Source of the DNA: Actinomycetes bacterium
GTDB lineage: Bacteria > Actinomycetota > Acidimicrobiia > Acidimicrobiales > RAAP-2
Direction of reading: 5' to 3'
Assembly: GCA_021786095.1 (NCBI GenBank)
Contig: JAJYNX010000071.1
Coordinates: forward strand, 44,559-108,558
DNA length: 64,000 nucleotides
The translations under genes and the position numbers were made by a program. Under the pieces are notes generated by a model that searched no databases, was not told the origin of the DNA, and saw nothing but the letters and a program-made list of their open reading frames with translations. Of the stretch, positions 49,804 through 58,125 are shown piece by piece; position 1 is the first letter of the stretch, and every line of letters starts with the position of its first letter.

Positions 49804-50856
49804 GTGGACGACCGTCGCTCCTTTCTCTACGACACGCACGTGGCGTGGGGCGCCACGATGGTGCCCTTCGGTGGCTGGGTCATGCCGCTGCACTACGAGA
49901 CGGGGACCGTGGCCGAGCACCTCGCCTGTCGGCGTGATGCGGTGGTCTTCGACGTCAGCCATCTCGGTACGGTTCGTCTCGACGGTCCCGACGCCCTGGC
50001 CACGCTCCAGGGCACCCTCACCAACGACCTGCGCAAGATCGGCCCGGGCCGGGCGCAGTACACGCACCTGCTCGACGACGACGGCTTCGTCGTCGACGAC
50101 ATCATCGTGTGGTGGGTTGGTGAGAACGAGTTCGACGTGATGCCCAACGCCTCGAACACCGGCGGCGTGCGCGAGGCGGTGGGGGGTCGCGACGTGACGT
50201 CCGAGCGCACCGTCCTCGCGGTCCAGGGGCCGCACGCGCGCGACGTGGCGGGTCGAGTGGATCCGCGCTTCGCGGCGGTGGGGCGCTTCCGAGTGGCGCG
50301 ATTCGAGTACGGCGGCGTCGAGGTGCGCGTGGCGGGTACCGGGTACACCGGAGAGGCCGGACTGGAGATCGCGGCGCCCAACGAGATCGCCGTGGCGCTC
50401 GTGAGTGCGCTGCGCGACGCCGGGGCGACGCCGGCTGGACTGGGCGCTCGCGACACCCTGCGCCTCGAGGCGGCGCTGCCGCTCTACGGGCACGAGCTGA
50501 CGCGTCAGTCGACCACCCTGGAGGCCCGGCTCGGGTGGGTTCTGGGTTGGGACAAGGCGACGTTCCGAGGGCGCGCCGCGGTGCTGGCCGAGCGCGAGCG
50601 CGGACCTCGACGACTTCTCGCGGGCGTGCTGGGCGACGGACGCGCGCCCCTGCGCGAGGGCGGCGAGGTCTGGCGTGACGGCGAGCTGCTCGGGACGCTG
50701 ACGTCGGGGAACTTCTCGCCGGTCCTCGCTCGGGGCATCGGTCTGGGACTGTTCGACCCGACCCTGGCGGTGGGCGACGCGCTGGGCGTGCGGCTGCGGG
50801 GCCGTGACGTGGCGGCCCACGTGTGCGCCCTACCCTTCGTGGCGAAGGAGAGTTGA
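49804..50856 (+). CDS. gcvT: Aminomethyltransferase (glycine cleavage T protein)
   Basis: Transfers the methylene group from the lipoylated H protein to tetrahydrofolate and releases ammonia. A 350-residue protein with HVAWGATMVPFGGWVMPLHY, VFDVSHLGTVRLDGPDA, the folate-binding GTGYTGEAGLEI and a C-terminal barrel starting RAAVLAERERG. I place the start at GTG 49804, seven bases after TAGGGT (49791-49796), rather than the in-frame GTG at 49795. I see no glycine riboswitch and the leaderless arrangement leaves no room for one. gcvPA starts one base after the stop. Confidence 0.93.
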   Translation: MDDRRSFLYDTHVAWGATMVPFGGWVMPLHYETGTVAEHLACRRDAVVFDVSHLGTVRLDGPDALATLQGTLTNDLRKIGPGRAQYTHLLDDDGFVVDDIIVWWVGENEFDVMPNASNTGGVREAVGGRDVTSERTVLAVQGPHARDVAGRVDPRFAAVGRFRVARFEYGGVEVRVAGTGYTGEAGLEIAAPNEIAVALVSALRDAGATPAGLGARDTLRLEAALPLYGHELTRQSTTLEARLGWVLGWDKATFRGRAAVLAERERGPRRLLAGVLGDGRAPLREGGEVWRDGELLGTLTSGNFSPVLARGIGLGLFDPTLAVGDALGVRLRGRDVAAHVCALPFVAKES

Positions 50857-50857
50857 G

Positions 50858-52222
50858 GTGGCCGACTACATACCTCACACCGACGTCGAGGTCGCCGCGA
50901 TGTTGGACTTCCTCGGCCTCGAGTCACTCGAGGACCTCTTCGCGCACATCCCGGCGGCGCTGCGCCTGAGCGGGGGACTGGACGTGGGCGAGGGACGCAG
51001 CGAACCGGACGTCACGGCGCAGTTCGCGCACTACGGTGCGGCGAACCGCGCGACGACGACCACGCTGACCTGTTTCGCGGGTGCCGGTGCGTACGACCAC
51101 GAGGTGCCGGCGGTGGTGCGCGCTCTGGCGTCGCGCTCGGAGTTCGTCACCGCCTACACCCCCTACCAGCCCGAGGTCGCCCAGGGCGTGCTCCAGGCGC
51201 TGTTCGAGTATCAGAGCATGGTGTCGCGCCTGAGCGGGCTGCCCATCGCCAACGCCTCGCTGTACGACGGGGCGGCGGCGCTGGTCGAGTCGCTCAACCT
51301 GGCCAGCGCCGCGACGCGACGGGGACGCGTCGTGATCTCGGCGGGCGTGCACCCCCACTGGCGCGCCGTGGCGCGCACCTTCGCCCAGGGAACCGGTCAC
51401 GAGATCGTCGAGGTCCCGCTCGACAATGGTGTCACCGCGTGGTCGCGCGTCGACGCGACCGACGCCGCGGCGGTGGTCGTGGCCTACCCGAATGTGCTGG
51501 GAGTCGTGGAGGACGTGGGTGTCGCGCGCGATCTCGCCCGCGCGCACGGGGCCCTGCTGGTCGTGGCGGGCGACCCCGTCAGCGCGGGAGTGCTGCGCAG
51601 CGCGGGTTCGTGGGGCGCGGACGTCTTCGTGGGCGAGGGCCAGGCGCTGGGGACGGCGCTCTCCTTCGGTGGTCCCTACCTCGGCCTGTTCGCCTGCACC
51701 GTCGATCAGGTTCGTCGGCTTCCCGGGCGCATCGTGGGCGAGTCGGTGGACGCCGAGGGCCGGCGCGCCTTCGTGACCACCCTGCGCGCGCGAGAGCAGG
51801 ACATCCGTCGCGAGCGCGCGACGTCCAACGTCTGCACCAACCAGACGCTCATGGCGGTGACCGCCGCCGTGCAGATGGGGTGGTTGGGCCGCGCCGGGCT
51901 GCGCGAGGTGGCCACGCGCGGCGTGCGCGGCGCGCACTACCTCCACGACGCGCTGGTGCGACTCGACGGCGTGTCCGCGGTGAGCGATCAGCCGTTCGCG
52001 CGCGAGTTCGCGCTGCGCCTCGCGCGCCCCGCCGCGGGGGTGGTCGAGGCGATGGCCGAGCGGGGCTTCCTGGCCGGTGTGGCCCTCGACTCGTTGACGG
52101 GCCCTGACGAGTCCGTCGCGACGCACCCCGAGGACGTGCTGGTGGTGGCCGTGACCGAGCGGCGCACGCGCGACGAGCTCGACGCGTACGTCGCGGCCCT
52201 GGGCGAGGAGGTGGCGTCGTGA
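50858..52222 (+). CDS. gcvPA: Glycine dehydrogenase subunit 1 (glycine cleavage P protein, alpha half)
   Basis: A 454-residue PLP-dependent subunit homologous to the N-terminal half of GcvP. YIPHTDVEVAAMLDFLGLES is the family start, FCGAG-like TCFAGAGAYDHEVPAV, SEFVTAYTPYQPEVAQG and the terminal SNVCTNQTLMAVTAAV are characteristic. It lacks the PLP Lys, which is in gcvPB. The two-gene P protein is typical of Gram-positives and Thermus. AAGGAGAG lies before the GTG at 50858. It overlaps gcvPB by four bases. Confidence 0.94.
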   Translation: MADYIPHTDVEVAAMLDFLGLESLEDLFAHIPAALRLSGGLDVGEGRSEPDVTAQFAHYGAANRATTTTLTCFAGAGAYDHEVPAVVRALASRSEFVTAYTPYQPEVAQGVLQALFEYQSMVSRLSGLPIANASLYDGAAALVESLNLASAATRRGRVVISAGVHPHWRAVARTFAQGTGHEIVEVPLDNGVTAWSRVDATDAAAVVVAYPNVLGVVEDVGVARDLARAHGALLVVAGDPVSAGVLRSAGSWGADVFVGEGQALGTALSFGGPYLGLFACTVDQVRRLPGRIVGESVDAEGRRAFVTTLRAREQDIRRERATSNVCTNQTLMAVTAAVQMGWLGRAGLREVATRGVRGAHYLHDALVRLDGVSAVSDQPFAREFALRLARPAAGVVEAMAERGFLAGVALDSLTGPDESVATHPEDVLVVAVTERRTRDELDAYVAALGEEVAS

Positions 52223-53733
52223 CCCACGAGGCGAGCCCCGGAGGGCGGGCGGCGTCGGCGCCGTTGATGGGACGCGAGGTCGAGCCCACCCTGTTCGAGC
52301 TGTCGGTCCCGGGCCGCACGGCGTATCAGCTGCGCACGACGGGCGTGCCCGCGGTGCCCCTCGAGGACCTGCTCCCGGCGGAACACCTCGGCGAGGAGGT
52401 CGCCCTGCCCGAGGTCTCCGAACGCGACCTGGTGGGTCACGTCACCCGTTTGACCCACCGCCAGTTCTCGGTGGACCTCGGTGCCTACCCGTTGGGGTCG
52501 TGCACGATGAAGTACAACCCCAAGTTCGCCGACGAGATCGTCGCGAACCCCGGGCTGAGTGGCGTGCACCCCGGCGCGCCCGCGTCGATGACCCAGGGCT
52601 GGCTGGAGCTCCTGGTGACCCTGGAGGAGCGGCTCTGCGCCATCACGGGCATGGTCGCGGCGACCGTGCAGCCCGCCGCCGGCGCGGCGGGCGAGTTGAC
52701 GGGGCTTCTGCTCATGCGGGCGTACCACCGCGCCCGCGGCGACGTGCGCCGGCGCGTGCTCATCCCCGACTCCGCACACGGGACCAACCCGGCGTCGGTG
52801 ACGCTGGGGGGCTACGAGGTGACCACCGTCGCCTCCAACGAGCGCGGCCTGGTGGACCTGGACGCGCTGCACGCGGCGCTGGGGCCCGACGTCGCGGGGA
52901 TCATGCTCACCAATCCCAATACCGTGGGGCTCTTCGAGGAGGAGATCCGCGAGATCGCCGAGGCCGTGCACGGCGTGGGCGGCCTGCTTTACTACGACGG
53001 CGCCAATCTGAACGCCATCGTCGGTGTGGTGCGCCCGGGGGACATGGGCTTCGACATCGTGCACATGAATTTGCACAAGACCTTCGCCACCCCGCACGGT
53101 GGTGGGGGACCCGGGGCGGGACCGGTGGCGGTCTCCTCGCGGCTGGTCGACTTCCTCCCGGGGCCGCGTGCCGTCGCCCAGTCCGACGGGACGTACGCGT
53201 GGGCGACGCCCGCGCACTCGATCGGCCGCGTGCACGGCTGGCACGGCAACGCGCTGGTCCTGGCCCGGGCGCTCGCCTACATCGAGGTGCACGGGGCCGA
53301 GGGCCTGACCCGGGTGGCCCAGCACGCCGTGCTCAACGCCAACTGGCTGCGTCGCCGGGTCGCCGACATCCTGCCCGCCGCGTACGCGCGCCCCTGCATG
53401 CACGAGTGCGTGCTCACCGCGACGCCGCTCAAGCGCGCCTACGGGGTGCGGGGACTCGACGTGGCCAAGGCGCTGCTCGAGGAGGGGTTCCACTCGCCAA
53501 CGGTGTACTTTCCTCTCATCGTCGACGAGGCGCTGATGTTCGAACCGACCGAGACCGAGAGCCCTCAGACACTGGAGGCGCTGGCCCGGGCGCTCGAGCG
53601 CATCGCGCAGCGCGCCGTGGTGGACCCCGAGTCCCTGCACCGCGCACCCCAGTCGACGCCCGTGTCGCGCGTCGACGAGGCCCTCGCCGCCCGTCACCTC
53701 GTGACGACCGAGGACGCCGCCTCGCGTCAGTGA
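52219..53733 (+). CDS. gcvPB: Glycine dehydrogenase subunit 2 (glycine cleavage P protein, beta half)
   Basis: A 504-residue PLP enzyme that decarboxylates glycine and loads the H protein. HMNLHKTFATPHGGGGPGAG holds the Schiff-base Lys287; PLGSCTMKYNPKFADE, QPAAGAAGELTGLLLM and IPDSAHGTNPASV match the family. The GTG start overlaps gcvPA. With gcvT, gcvPA and gcvH (35231) every specific glycine-cleavage component but the shared dihydrolipoamide dehydrogenase is in the window. Confidence 0.95.
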   Translation: MTHEASPGGRAASAPLMGREVEPTLFELSVPGRTAYQLRTTGVPAVPLEDLLPAEHLGEEVALPEVSERDLVGHVTRLTHRQFSVDLGAYPLGSCTMKYNPKFADEIVANPGLSGVHPGAPASMTQGWLELLVTLEERLCAITGMVAATVQPAAGAAGELTGLLLMRAYHRARGDVRRRVLIPDSAHGTNPASVTLGGYEVTTVASNERGLVDLDALHAALGPDVAGIMLTNPNTVGLFEEEIREIAEAVHGVGGLLYYDGANLNAIVGVVRPGDMGFDIVHMNLHKTFATPHGGGGPGAGPVAVSSRLVDFLPGPRAVAQSDGTYAWATPAHSIGRVHGWHGNALVLARALAYIEVHGAEGLTRVAQHAVLNANWLRRRVADILPAAYARPCMHECVLTATPLKRAYGVRGLDVAKALLEEGFHSPTVYFPLIVDEALMFEPTETESPQTLEALARALERIAQRAVVDPESLHRAPQSTPVSRVDEALAARHLVTTEDAASRQ

Positions 53734-54004
53734 GCCGGTCGACCTCGTCGAGGTAGCGACGTGACGCGCCAGCCGGGCTCCGTCCCAGTGAACGACAGCG
53801 CGTCGCCGCGAGCGCCTGGCGCGACGAGAGGGGCCCGTACGCCGGAGGGTCCGGCACGTGGCGGCCCCACGCGCGAAGGGGCTCTTCTCTCCGGCTCCCT
53901 CGCACTCGCGCGATGGTGATCGGACGGCGCCGAGTCGTCGGCGCCGTCACGGGGCGCCGCCACGACCACCGCGTGGCGGGCGCCGGCGAGGCGTCGCGAC
54001 GTGC
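53734..54004. other. Intergenic region between gcvPB and the catabolic cluster
   Basis: A 271-base GC-rich stretch between convergent gene ends. A minus-strand frame (about 53727-53969) is open but has no recognisable domain and unconvincing codon use. I see short inverted repeats such as CGCCGA/TCGGCG near 53930, but no clear terminator or gene. It may hold remnants of a lost gene. Confidence 0.4.
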
Positions 54005-54799
54005 CTAGGGCTCGAGGGTCAGACCACCGGCGAAGGTGGTGCCGACGCTGCGGAAGTAGCCCCCGATGATCTCGCGCGGAGCCAGGGAGCGCAGCTCCTC
54101 GGTGGGCGCGTCGAACAGCTCCAGCGTGGCGTCACCGGCGTAGGCGGGACCCAAATCGAGGTTGACGCCGGACATGGTGACGACCTCGGCGATGCTGTCG
54201 CGGCCGTCGAGCTCGATGCGCGGGAACCAGCGGTGGTGCAACATGGGGTGGGAGTTGACGAACCCGTTGTGCGGCGAGGGACCCGAGAGGGTCACGGTGG
54301 CCTCGGCGAGACGGCGATCCCCGGCGGCCAGCGTCATGGCGAAGCGCCCTCCCGGCTCGAGGCGCGGTCCGGCGAGGCCGTGCTGCACCGGGCGCGTCTG
54401 GTGGATCGATCCCATCTTCTTGGGGTAGCCCTGGATGAAGCCGCGCACCAGCGCGAAGTCCCGGTCGACCCAGATGAAGACGCACCGGCTGAAGACCTGG
54501 TCGCGGTAGCGGCAGCGCACCACGACGAAGGCCTCGTGGTACTGGCTGCGCACGGGGTCGAGCAGCTCGCGGCGATCGTCGCCGCAACTCTGCCAGTCGG
54601 CCCAGATGAAGGCCACCGCTCCTGGATCCTCGTCGTCGTGCACGAGCGACAGACCCTCGGGCAGCAGTGCGGCGACGGCGGAGGGGTCCGTGCGGTACTC
54701 GACGCTGAGCAGGTCGCCCGAGTAGTGCCAGGGGATCGGGGGCAGCATCGAGGCGCGGCCGCTCGGTGTGCGCGGGAAGGGCACGCCGTGCAGGGTCAT
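54005..54799 (-). CDS. Acetoacetate decarboxylase-family protein
   Basis: A 264-residue protein of the ADC superfamily. The active-site Lys pair is in FALVRGFIQGYPKKMGSI (Lys127, Lys128), preceded by YHEAFVVVRCRY. Classical ADC uses a Schiff-base Lys to decarboxylate acetoacetate, but many homologues act on other beta-keto acids or as aldolase-dehydratases. The ATG at 54799 overlaps the stop of the extradiol dioxygenase gene (ATGA), so the protein is made with a ring-cleavage pathway. It could take the place of the missing isomerase, hydratase or decarboxylase of that route; this is inference. Confidence 0.78.
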   Translation of the reverse strand: MTLHGVPFPRTPSGRASMLPPIPWHYSGDLLSVEYRTDPSAVAALLPEGLSLVHDDEDPGAVAFIWADWQSCGDDRRELLDPVRSQYHEAFVVVRCRYRDQVFSRCVFIWVDRDFALVRGFIQGYPKKMGSIHQTRPVQHGLAGPRLEPGGRFAMTLAAGDRRLAEATVTLSGPSPHNGFVNSHPMLHHRWFPRIELDGRDSIAEVVTMSGVNLDLGPAYAGDATLELFDAPTEELRSLAPREIIGGYFRSVGTTFAGGLTLEP

Positions 54800-55674
54800 C
54801 GCGTCCACCCCGTGGCGGGACGGTCGAACCAGAGGTGCACCTGACCGGTGCCGATCGCGTTCTCGTACTCGCTGAAGCGCCGACCCGGCGCGACGCAGTC
54901 CGGGCCGCCCAGCGCCGCCACCATCATCTGGTAGTGCCCGAAGCGACCCTCGGGCCGGTAGGTCAGGAAGTCGGGCAGGTTGTCGAGCACGCTCGCGTGA
55001 TCGCCGCGCTCGAGTGCGTCGATCACCGCGTGGTCCGCCGCGGCCGCCGCGGGGGAGATGATGTGCTCCTCGCCCGCGGCCTCGTGGTCTCGCAGGGTGC
55101 GCAGTGAGTGGAAGGTGTGGCTGAGAGCCCCCGACGCGATCAGCACGACGCGTCGATCGCTGCGCGCCACCGCCTCGCCCAGTACGCGGCCGATCGCGGC
55201 GAAGTCCTCGGGCTGGGCGGTCTGGCAGAGGCTCACCGACACCCATCGTTCGTCTCCCTGGAGGAAACCCAGGAAGTTGGTCGTCGCGTAGGTGATGGGA
55301 AGGTGCTCGTCGTCGATGGGGGTCAGCCAGCACTGGGGGGTCGCCGCCGCGAGCTCGCCGGCGCGCCGAGCGAACTCCGGGTCGCCCGGGATGTCGTAGG
55401 GGACACTGCTCATCCCCCGGGGCAGCTCCTCGGAGGTGAAGGAACCACGCCGGCGCGGCGCGGCGGTGATCACGAACTCTACGGTGGTGAACCAGTGGCT
55501 GTCCAGCACGATCACGAGGTCGGGGTCGAGCGCGTCGAAGACCTCGCGGCGCAGGTCGTGCAGGCCGGTGTAGAGGCTCGACTCACGGCCGTCGTTGAGG
55601 GCGCGGCGCTCGTCGTCGGGCAGCACGATGGTGGGCACGTGGGCCAGCAGGCCCGCCCCGACGATCTCACCCAT
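54796..55674 (-). CDS. hpaD: Class III extradiol dioxygenase, homoprotocatechuate 2,3-dioxygenase-like
   Basis: A 292-residue LigB-fold enzyme that opens catechols next to the diol with Fe(II) and O2. The metal-ligand segments LLAHVPTI (His12) and VLDSHWFTTVEFVI (His60) and the downstream SGALSHTF motif are present, and the C-terminal SEYENAIGTGQVHLWF resembles HpcB/HpaD-type 3,4-dihydroxyphenylacetate dioxygenases. The natural substrate could be a related catechol. Its start overlaps the aldehyde dehydrogenase gene by eight bases and its stop overlaps the ADC-family gene. Confidence 0.85.
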   Translation of the reverse strand: MGEIVGAGLLAHVPTIVLPDDERRALNDGRESSLYTGLHDLRREVFDALDPDLVIVLDSHWFTTVEFVITAAPRRRGSFTSEELPRGMSSVPYDIPGDPEFARRAGELAAATPQCWLTPIDDEHLPITYATTNFLGFLQGDERWVSVSLCQTAQPEDFAAIGRVLGEAVARSDRRVVLIASGALSHTFHSLRTLRDHEAAGEEHIISPAAAAADHAVIDALERGDHASVLDNLPDFLTYRPEGRFGHYQMMVAALGGPDCVAPGRRFSEYENAIGTGQVHLWFDRPATGWTR

Positions 55675-57133
55675 GCGTGCTCCCCTCTCGTACCTGGTAG
55701 GTCTTGAGGTCGCTGTAGAAGTCGAGGGCGTAGTCCCCGCCCTCGCGGCCGAGGCCGCTGATGCCGACGCCGCCGAAGGGGGCGGTGAGGTCGCGCACCA
55801 GGAAGGTGTTCACCCAGATGGTGCCGGCGCGCAGCGCGGCGCCCAGGGCGTCGGCCCGCTCGCGCGACGACGTGTAGACGATCGCCGAGAGGCCGTAGGG
55901 CGTCGAGTTGCCCAGCGCCACCGCCTCGGCGTCGTCGGCGAAGGACTGCAGGGTCAGCACCGGGCCGAAGACCTCGCGCTGGACGATCTCGGCGTCGTTG
56001 GCGTGCGGCTCGATCAGGGTCGGCTCGTACCAGAGCCCGTCGGGACGCCAGCGAGCGCCGCCGAAGACCACGCGGTCGCCCGCCTCGCGCGCGCGGGCCA
56101 CGAAGCCCTCCACGCGTGCGAGATGCTCCGGGTGGATCAGCGGCGACAGGGTGGTCGTGGGCAGACGGCTGTCACCGGGGACGAGCGCGGCCGCGGACGC
56201 GCGGACGCGCTCGACGAACGCGTCGCGCACCGACTCCTGGACCAGCAGGCGGGTGCCGGCCAGGCAGACCTGGCCCGCGTCGTCGTACATGCGCACGGCG
56301 CTGCGCGCGGCGGCGTCGAGGTCGGCGTCATCCAGGACGATGAGCGGTCCCTTGCCACCGAGCTCGGCGGTGAAGGGCACCAGGTGGTCGGCGGCGACGC
56401 GCCCGATGGCGCGCCCGGTCTCGGGCGACCCCGTGAAGGAGATTCGTCGCACCCGGACGTCGCCGACCAGAGCCGCGCCGGCCTCGTCGCCGTAGCCCTG
56501 GACCAGGTTGAGCACACCCGGGGGGAGGCCGGCCTCGTCGGCCAGGTCCATGAGCAGCGCTGCGCTGAGCGGTGACCACTCCGCGGGCTTGAGCACCACC
56601 GTGTTGCCGGCGGCGAGGGCTGGCGCGCACTTCCAGGTGGCCAGCATGAAGGGGGCGTTCCACGGCGTGATGACCACGGTGGGCCCGGCCGGCATGCGCA
56701 GGACGGTGTTGTGCGTGCCCTGGGAGTCCCATCGGCGGGGCTGGTAGCCGAGCGCCAGGTCGGCGTAGGCGCGGAAGTTGCGCGCGCCGCGCGCGATGAC
56801 GCGCTCGCGCAGGCTGTCCTCGAGCATGGCCATGTCGAGGCACTCCACGGCGGCCAGGCGCGCCACGTCGCGGTCGATGAGGTCGGCGAGTCGGCGCAGG
56901 TAGGGGGCGCGACCCTCGGCACCGAGCGCCGACCACGCGGGGAACGCCGCGAGCGCGGCGTCCACCGCCCGGGTCGCCTCGGCGGGGCCGCCTCGCGACA
57001 CCCGCGCCAGGACGACGTCCCAGTCGAGTGGCGAGCGGTCCTCGAAGGTCGCCGTCGAGTCCACCCAGTCGCCGGCGATGTGATGGCCGGTGGCGACGGC
57101 GACGCCCGCGACGGTGGTGCGGCTCTCGCTCAC
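55667..57133 (-). CDS. hpaE: Muconic-semialdehyde-type aldehyde dehydrogenase, HpaE-like
   Basis: A 488-residue NAD-dependent dehydrogenase. ITPWNAPF (Asn159), FTGSPETG, catalytic Glu257 in FTAELGGKG and Cys290 in GQVCLAGT are all there. The C-terminal VRDLTAPFGGVGISGLGREG plus the YALDFYSDLKTYQV end is the pattern of 2-hydroxymuconic and 5-carboxymethyl-2-hydroxymuconic semialdehyde dehydrogenases rather than general ALDHs. It would oxidise the ring-cleavage product of the next gene. A PuuC-like role on a gamma-glutamyl aldehyde is less likely but possible. Its GTG overlaps the FAH gene by four bases. Confidence 0.87.
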   Translation of the reverse strand: MSESRTTVAGVAVATGHHIAGDWVDSTATFEDRSPLDWDVVLARVSRGGPAEATRAVDAALAAFPAWSALGAEGRAPYLRRLADLIDRDVARLAAVECLDMAMLEDSLRERVIARGARNFRAYADLALGYQPRRWDSQGTHNTVLRMPAGPTVVITPWNAPFMLATWKCAPALAAGNTVVLKPAEWSPLSAALLMDLADEAGLPPGVLNLVQGYGDEAGAALVGDVRVRRISFTGSPETGRAIGRVAADHLVPFTAELGGKGPLIVLDDADLDAAARSAVRMYDDAGQVCLAGTRLLVQESVRDAFVERVRASAAALVPGDSRLPTTTLSPLIHPEHLARVEGFVARAREAGDRVVFGGARWRPDGLWYEPTLIEPHANDAEIVQREVFGPVLTLQSFADDAEAVALGNSTPYGLSAIVYTSSRERADALGAALRAGTIWVNTFLVRDLTAPFGGVGISGLGREGGDYALDFYSDLKTYQVREGSTHG

Positions 57134-58029
57134 GACCTCACCCGCGGTCGCACGCGCGGCGAGGGCAGGCTCTCGGGCGGGGTGGGCCGAGGTGCTCGCT
57201 CGCCCCGGTGCTCCCAGTCGCCACCGAGGGCGGTGGAGAGAACCTCCTCGCTGGCCGTCGGTTGCGCCCCCACCTCGTCGCTGACCGGCTCGGGACCGGC
57301 GACGACGTGGTTGGTGAGCACGCCGAGTCCCTGCACCTCCACGCTCACCACGTCACCGGGCTCGACCGGCCGCGACAGCGCCGGTGTCCCGGTGAGGATC
57401 ACGTCGCCGGGCACGAGGGTGATCAGGCGGGCCAGGTCCGCGACCAGATAGTGCATGTCCCAGGCCATCTCGTCGGTGGACCCGTCCTGTCGCAGGACAC
57501 CGTTGACGTAGGTGTGCAGGTACTTGTGGTGGAAGTCCCAGTCGGTGACGAGTCCCGGGCCGATCGGGCAGAGGGTGTCGGCGCCCTTGACGCGCAGCAT
57601 CGATCCGGCGTCGGTGTCGCGAAAGTCGTGCAGGCCGAAGTCGTTGGCGATGGTGTAGCCCGCGATGCGCGAGGCGGCGTCGGCGACGGTGATGTTGCGG
57701 GCGGTGGCCCCGATGATGATGGCGACCTCGCCCTCGTAGTTGAGGTAGCGGCAGTTCGCCGGTCGCACCACCGCCCCGCCGTGCGCGTTGAGAGCGGAGA
57801 CGGGCTTTTGGAACCAGGTGGGCGCCGGTGGCAGGGACACGCCGAACTCGCGAACGCGCGAGACGTGATTCAAGTGGCAGCAGAGGATCTTGGTCGGCGT
57901 CGCCGGAGCGAGGTGGGTGACCGCGTCGTCGTCGATCGCGACGCGTCGTCCGTCCGCGGCGATCAGCGTGTCGCCCCGTCGTTGGACCTCGACGACCGCG
58001 CCGTCGAGAACGATGCGTCGATACTCCAC
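57130..58029 (-). CDS. hpaG: Fumarylacetoacetate hydrolase-family protein, HpaG-like
   Basis: A 299-residue protein with an N-terminal small domain and a C-terminal FAH barrel. KILCCHLNHVSRVREFG, the metal-binding NYEGEVAIIIG and FGLHDFRDTDAGSM, KGADTLCPIGPGLV and DVILTGTPALSRP match the HpaG type (2-hydroxyhepta-2,4-diene-1,7-dioate isomerase / OPET decarboxylase). An unusual 50-residue C-terminal tail is rich in Pro and Arg. It heads the minus-strand catabolic operon; the GTG at 58029 has GGGGGG at 58032-58037 upstream, and the shared 15-base motif (58046-58060) lies next to it. Confidence 0.85.
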   Translation of the reverse strand: MEYRRIVLDGAVVEVQRRGDTLIAADGRRVAIDDDAVTHLAPATPTKILCCHLNHVSRVREFGVSLPPAPTWFQKPVSALNAHGGAVVRPANCRYLNYEGEVAIIIGATARNITVADAASRIAGYTIANDFGLHDFRDTDAGSMLRVKGADTLCPIGPGLVTDWDFHHKYLHTYVNGVLRQDGSTDEMAWDMHYLVADLARLITLVPGDVILTGTPALSRPVEPGDVVSVEVQGLGVLTNHVVAGPEPVSDEVGAQPTASEEVLSTALGGDWEHRGERAPRPTPPESLPSPRVRPRVRS

Positions 58030-58045
58030 GGCCCCCCGATCATCG

Positions 58046-58060
58046 TTTGCTTACAAATGA
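58046..58060. promoter_or_regulatory. Shared operator-like motif, copy 1
   Basis: TTTGCTTACAAATGA lies between the divergent FAH-family and glutamine-synthetase-like genes. It contains the inverted repeat TTTG-4-CAAA, extendable to 7-bp arms with one mismatch (TCGTTTG/CAAATGA). Copy 2 is at 60674-60688. It overlaps a possible -35 (TTGCTT) of the plus-strand gene. Confidence 0.55.
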
Positions 58061-58125
58061 CTTATGCACCCTACAAACTACGCCGCCGCCACCGTGCTAC
58101 GTTCGCCACATCTCGAGGGGGGAAC

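Noticed and set aside
53727..53969. Small minus-strand gene downstream of gcvPB
   Set aside because: No ribosome site, no -10 box at the 6-7 base distance and no recognised domain; kept only as unexplained intergenic sequence.
57028..58125. 366-codon N-terminal extension of the glutamine-synthetase-like gene
   Set aside because: It runs opposite the HpaG-like and HpaE-like genes and has no domain; a spaced ribosome site supports the GTG at 58126.
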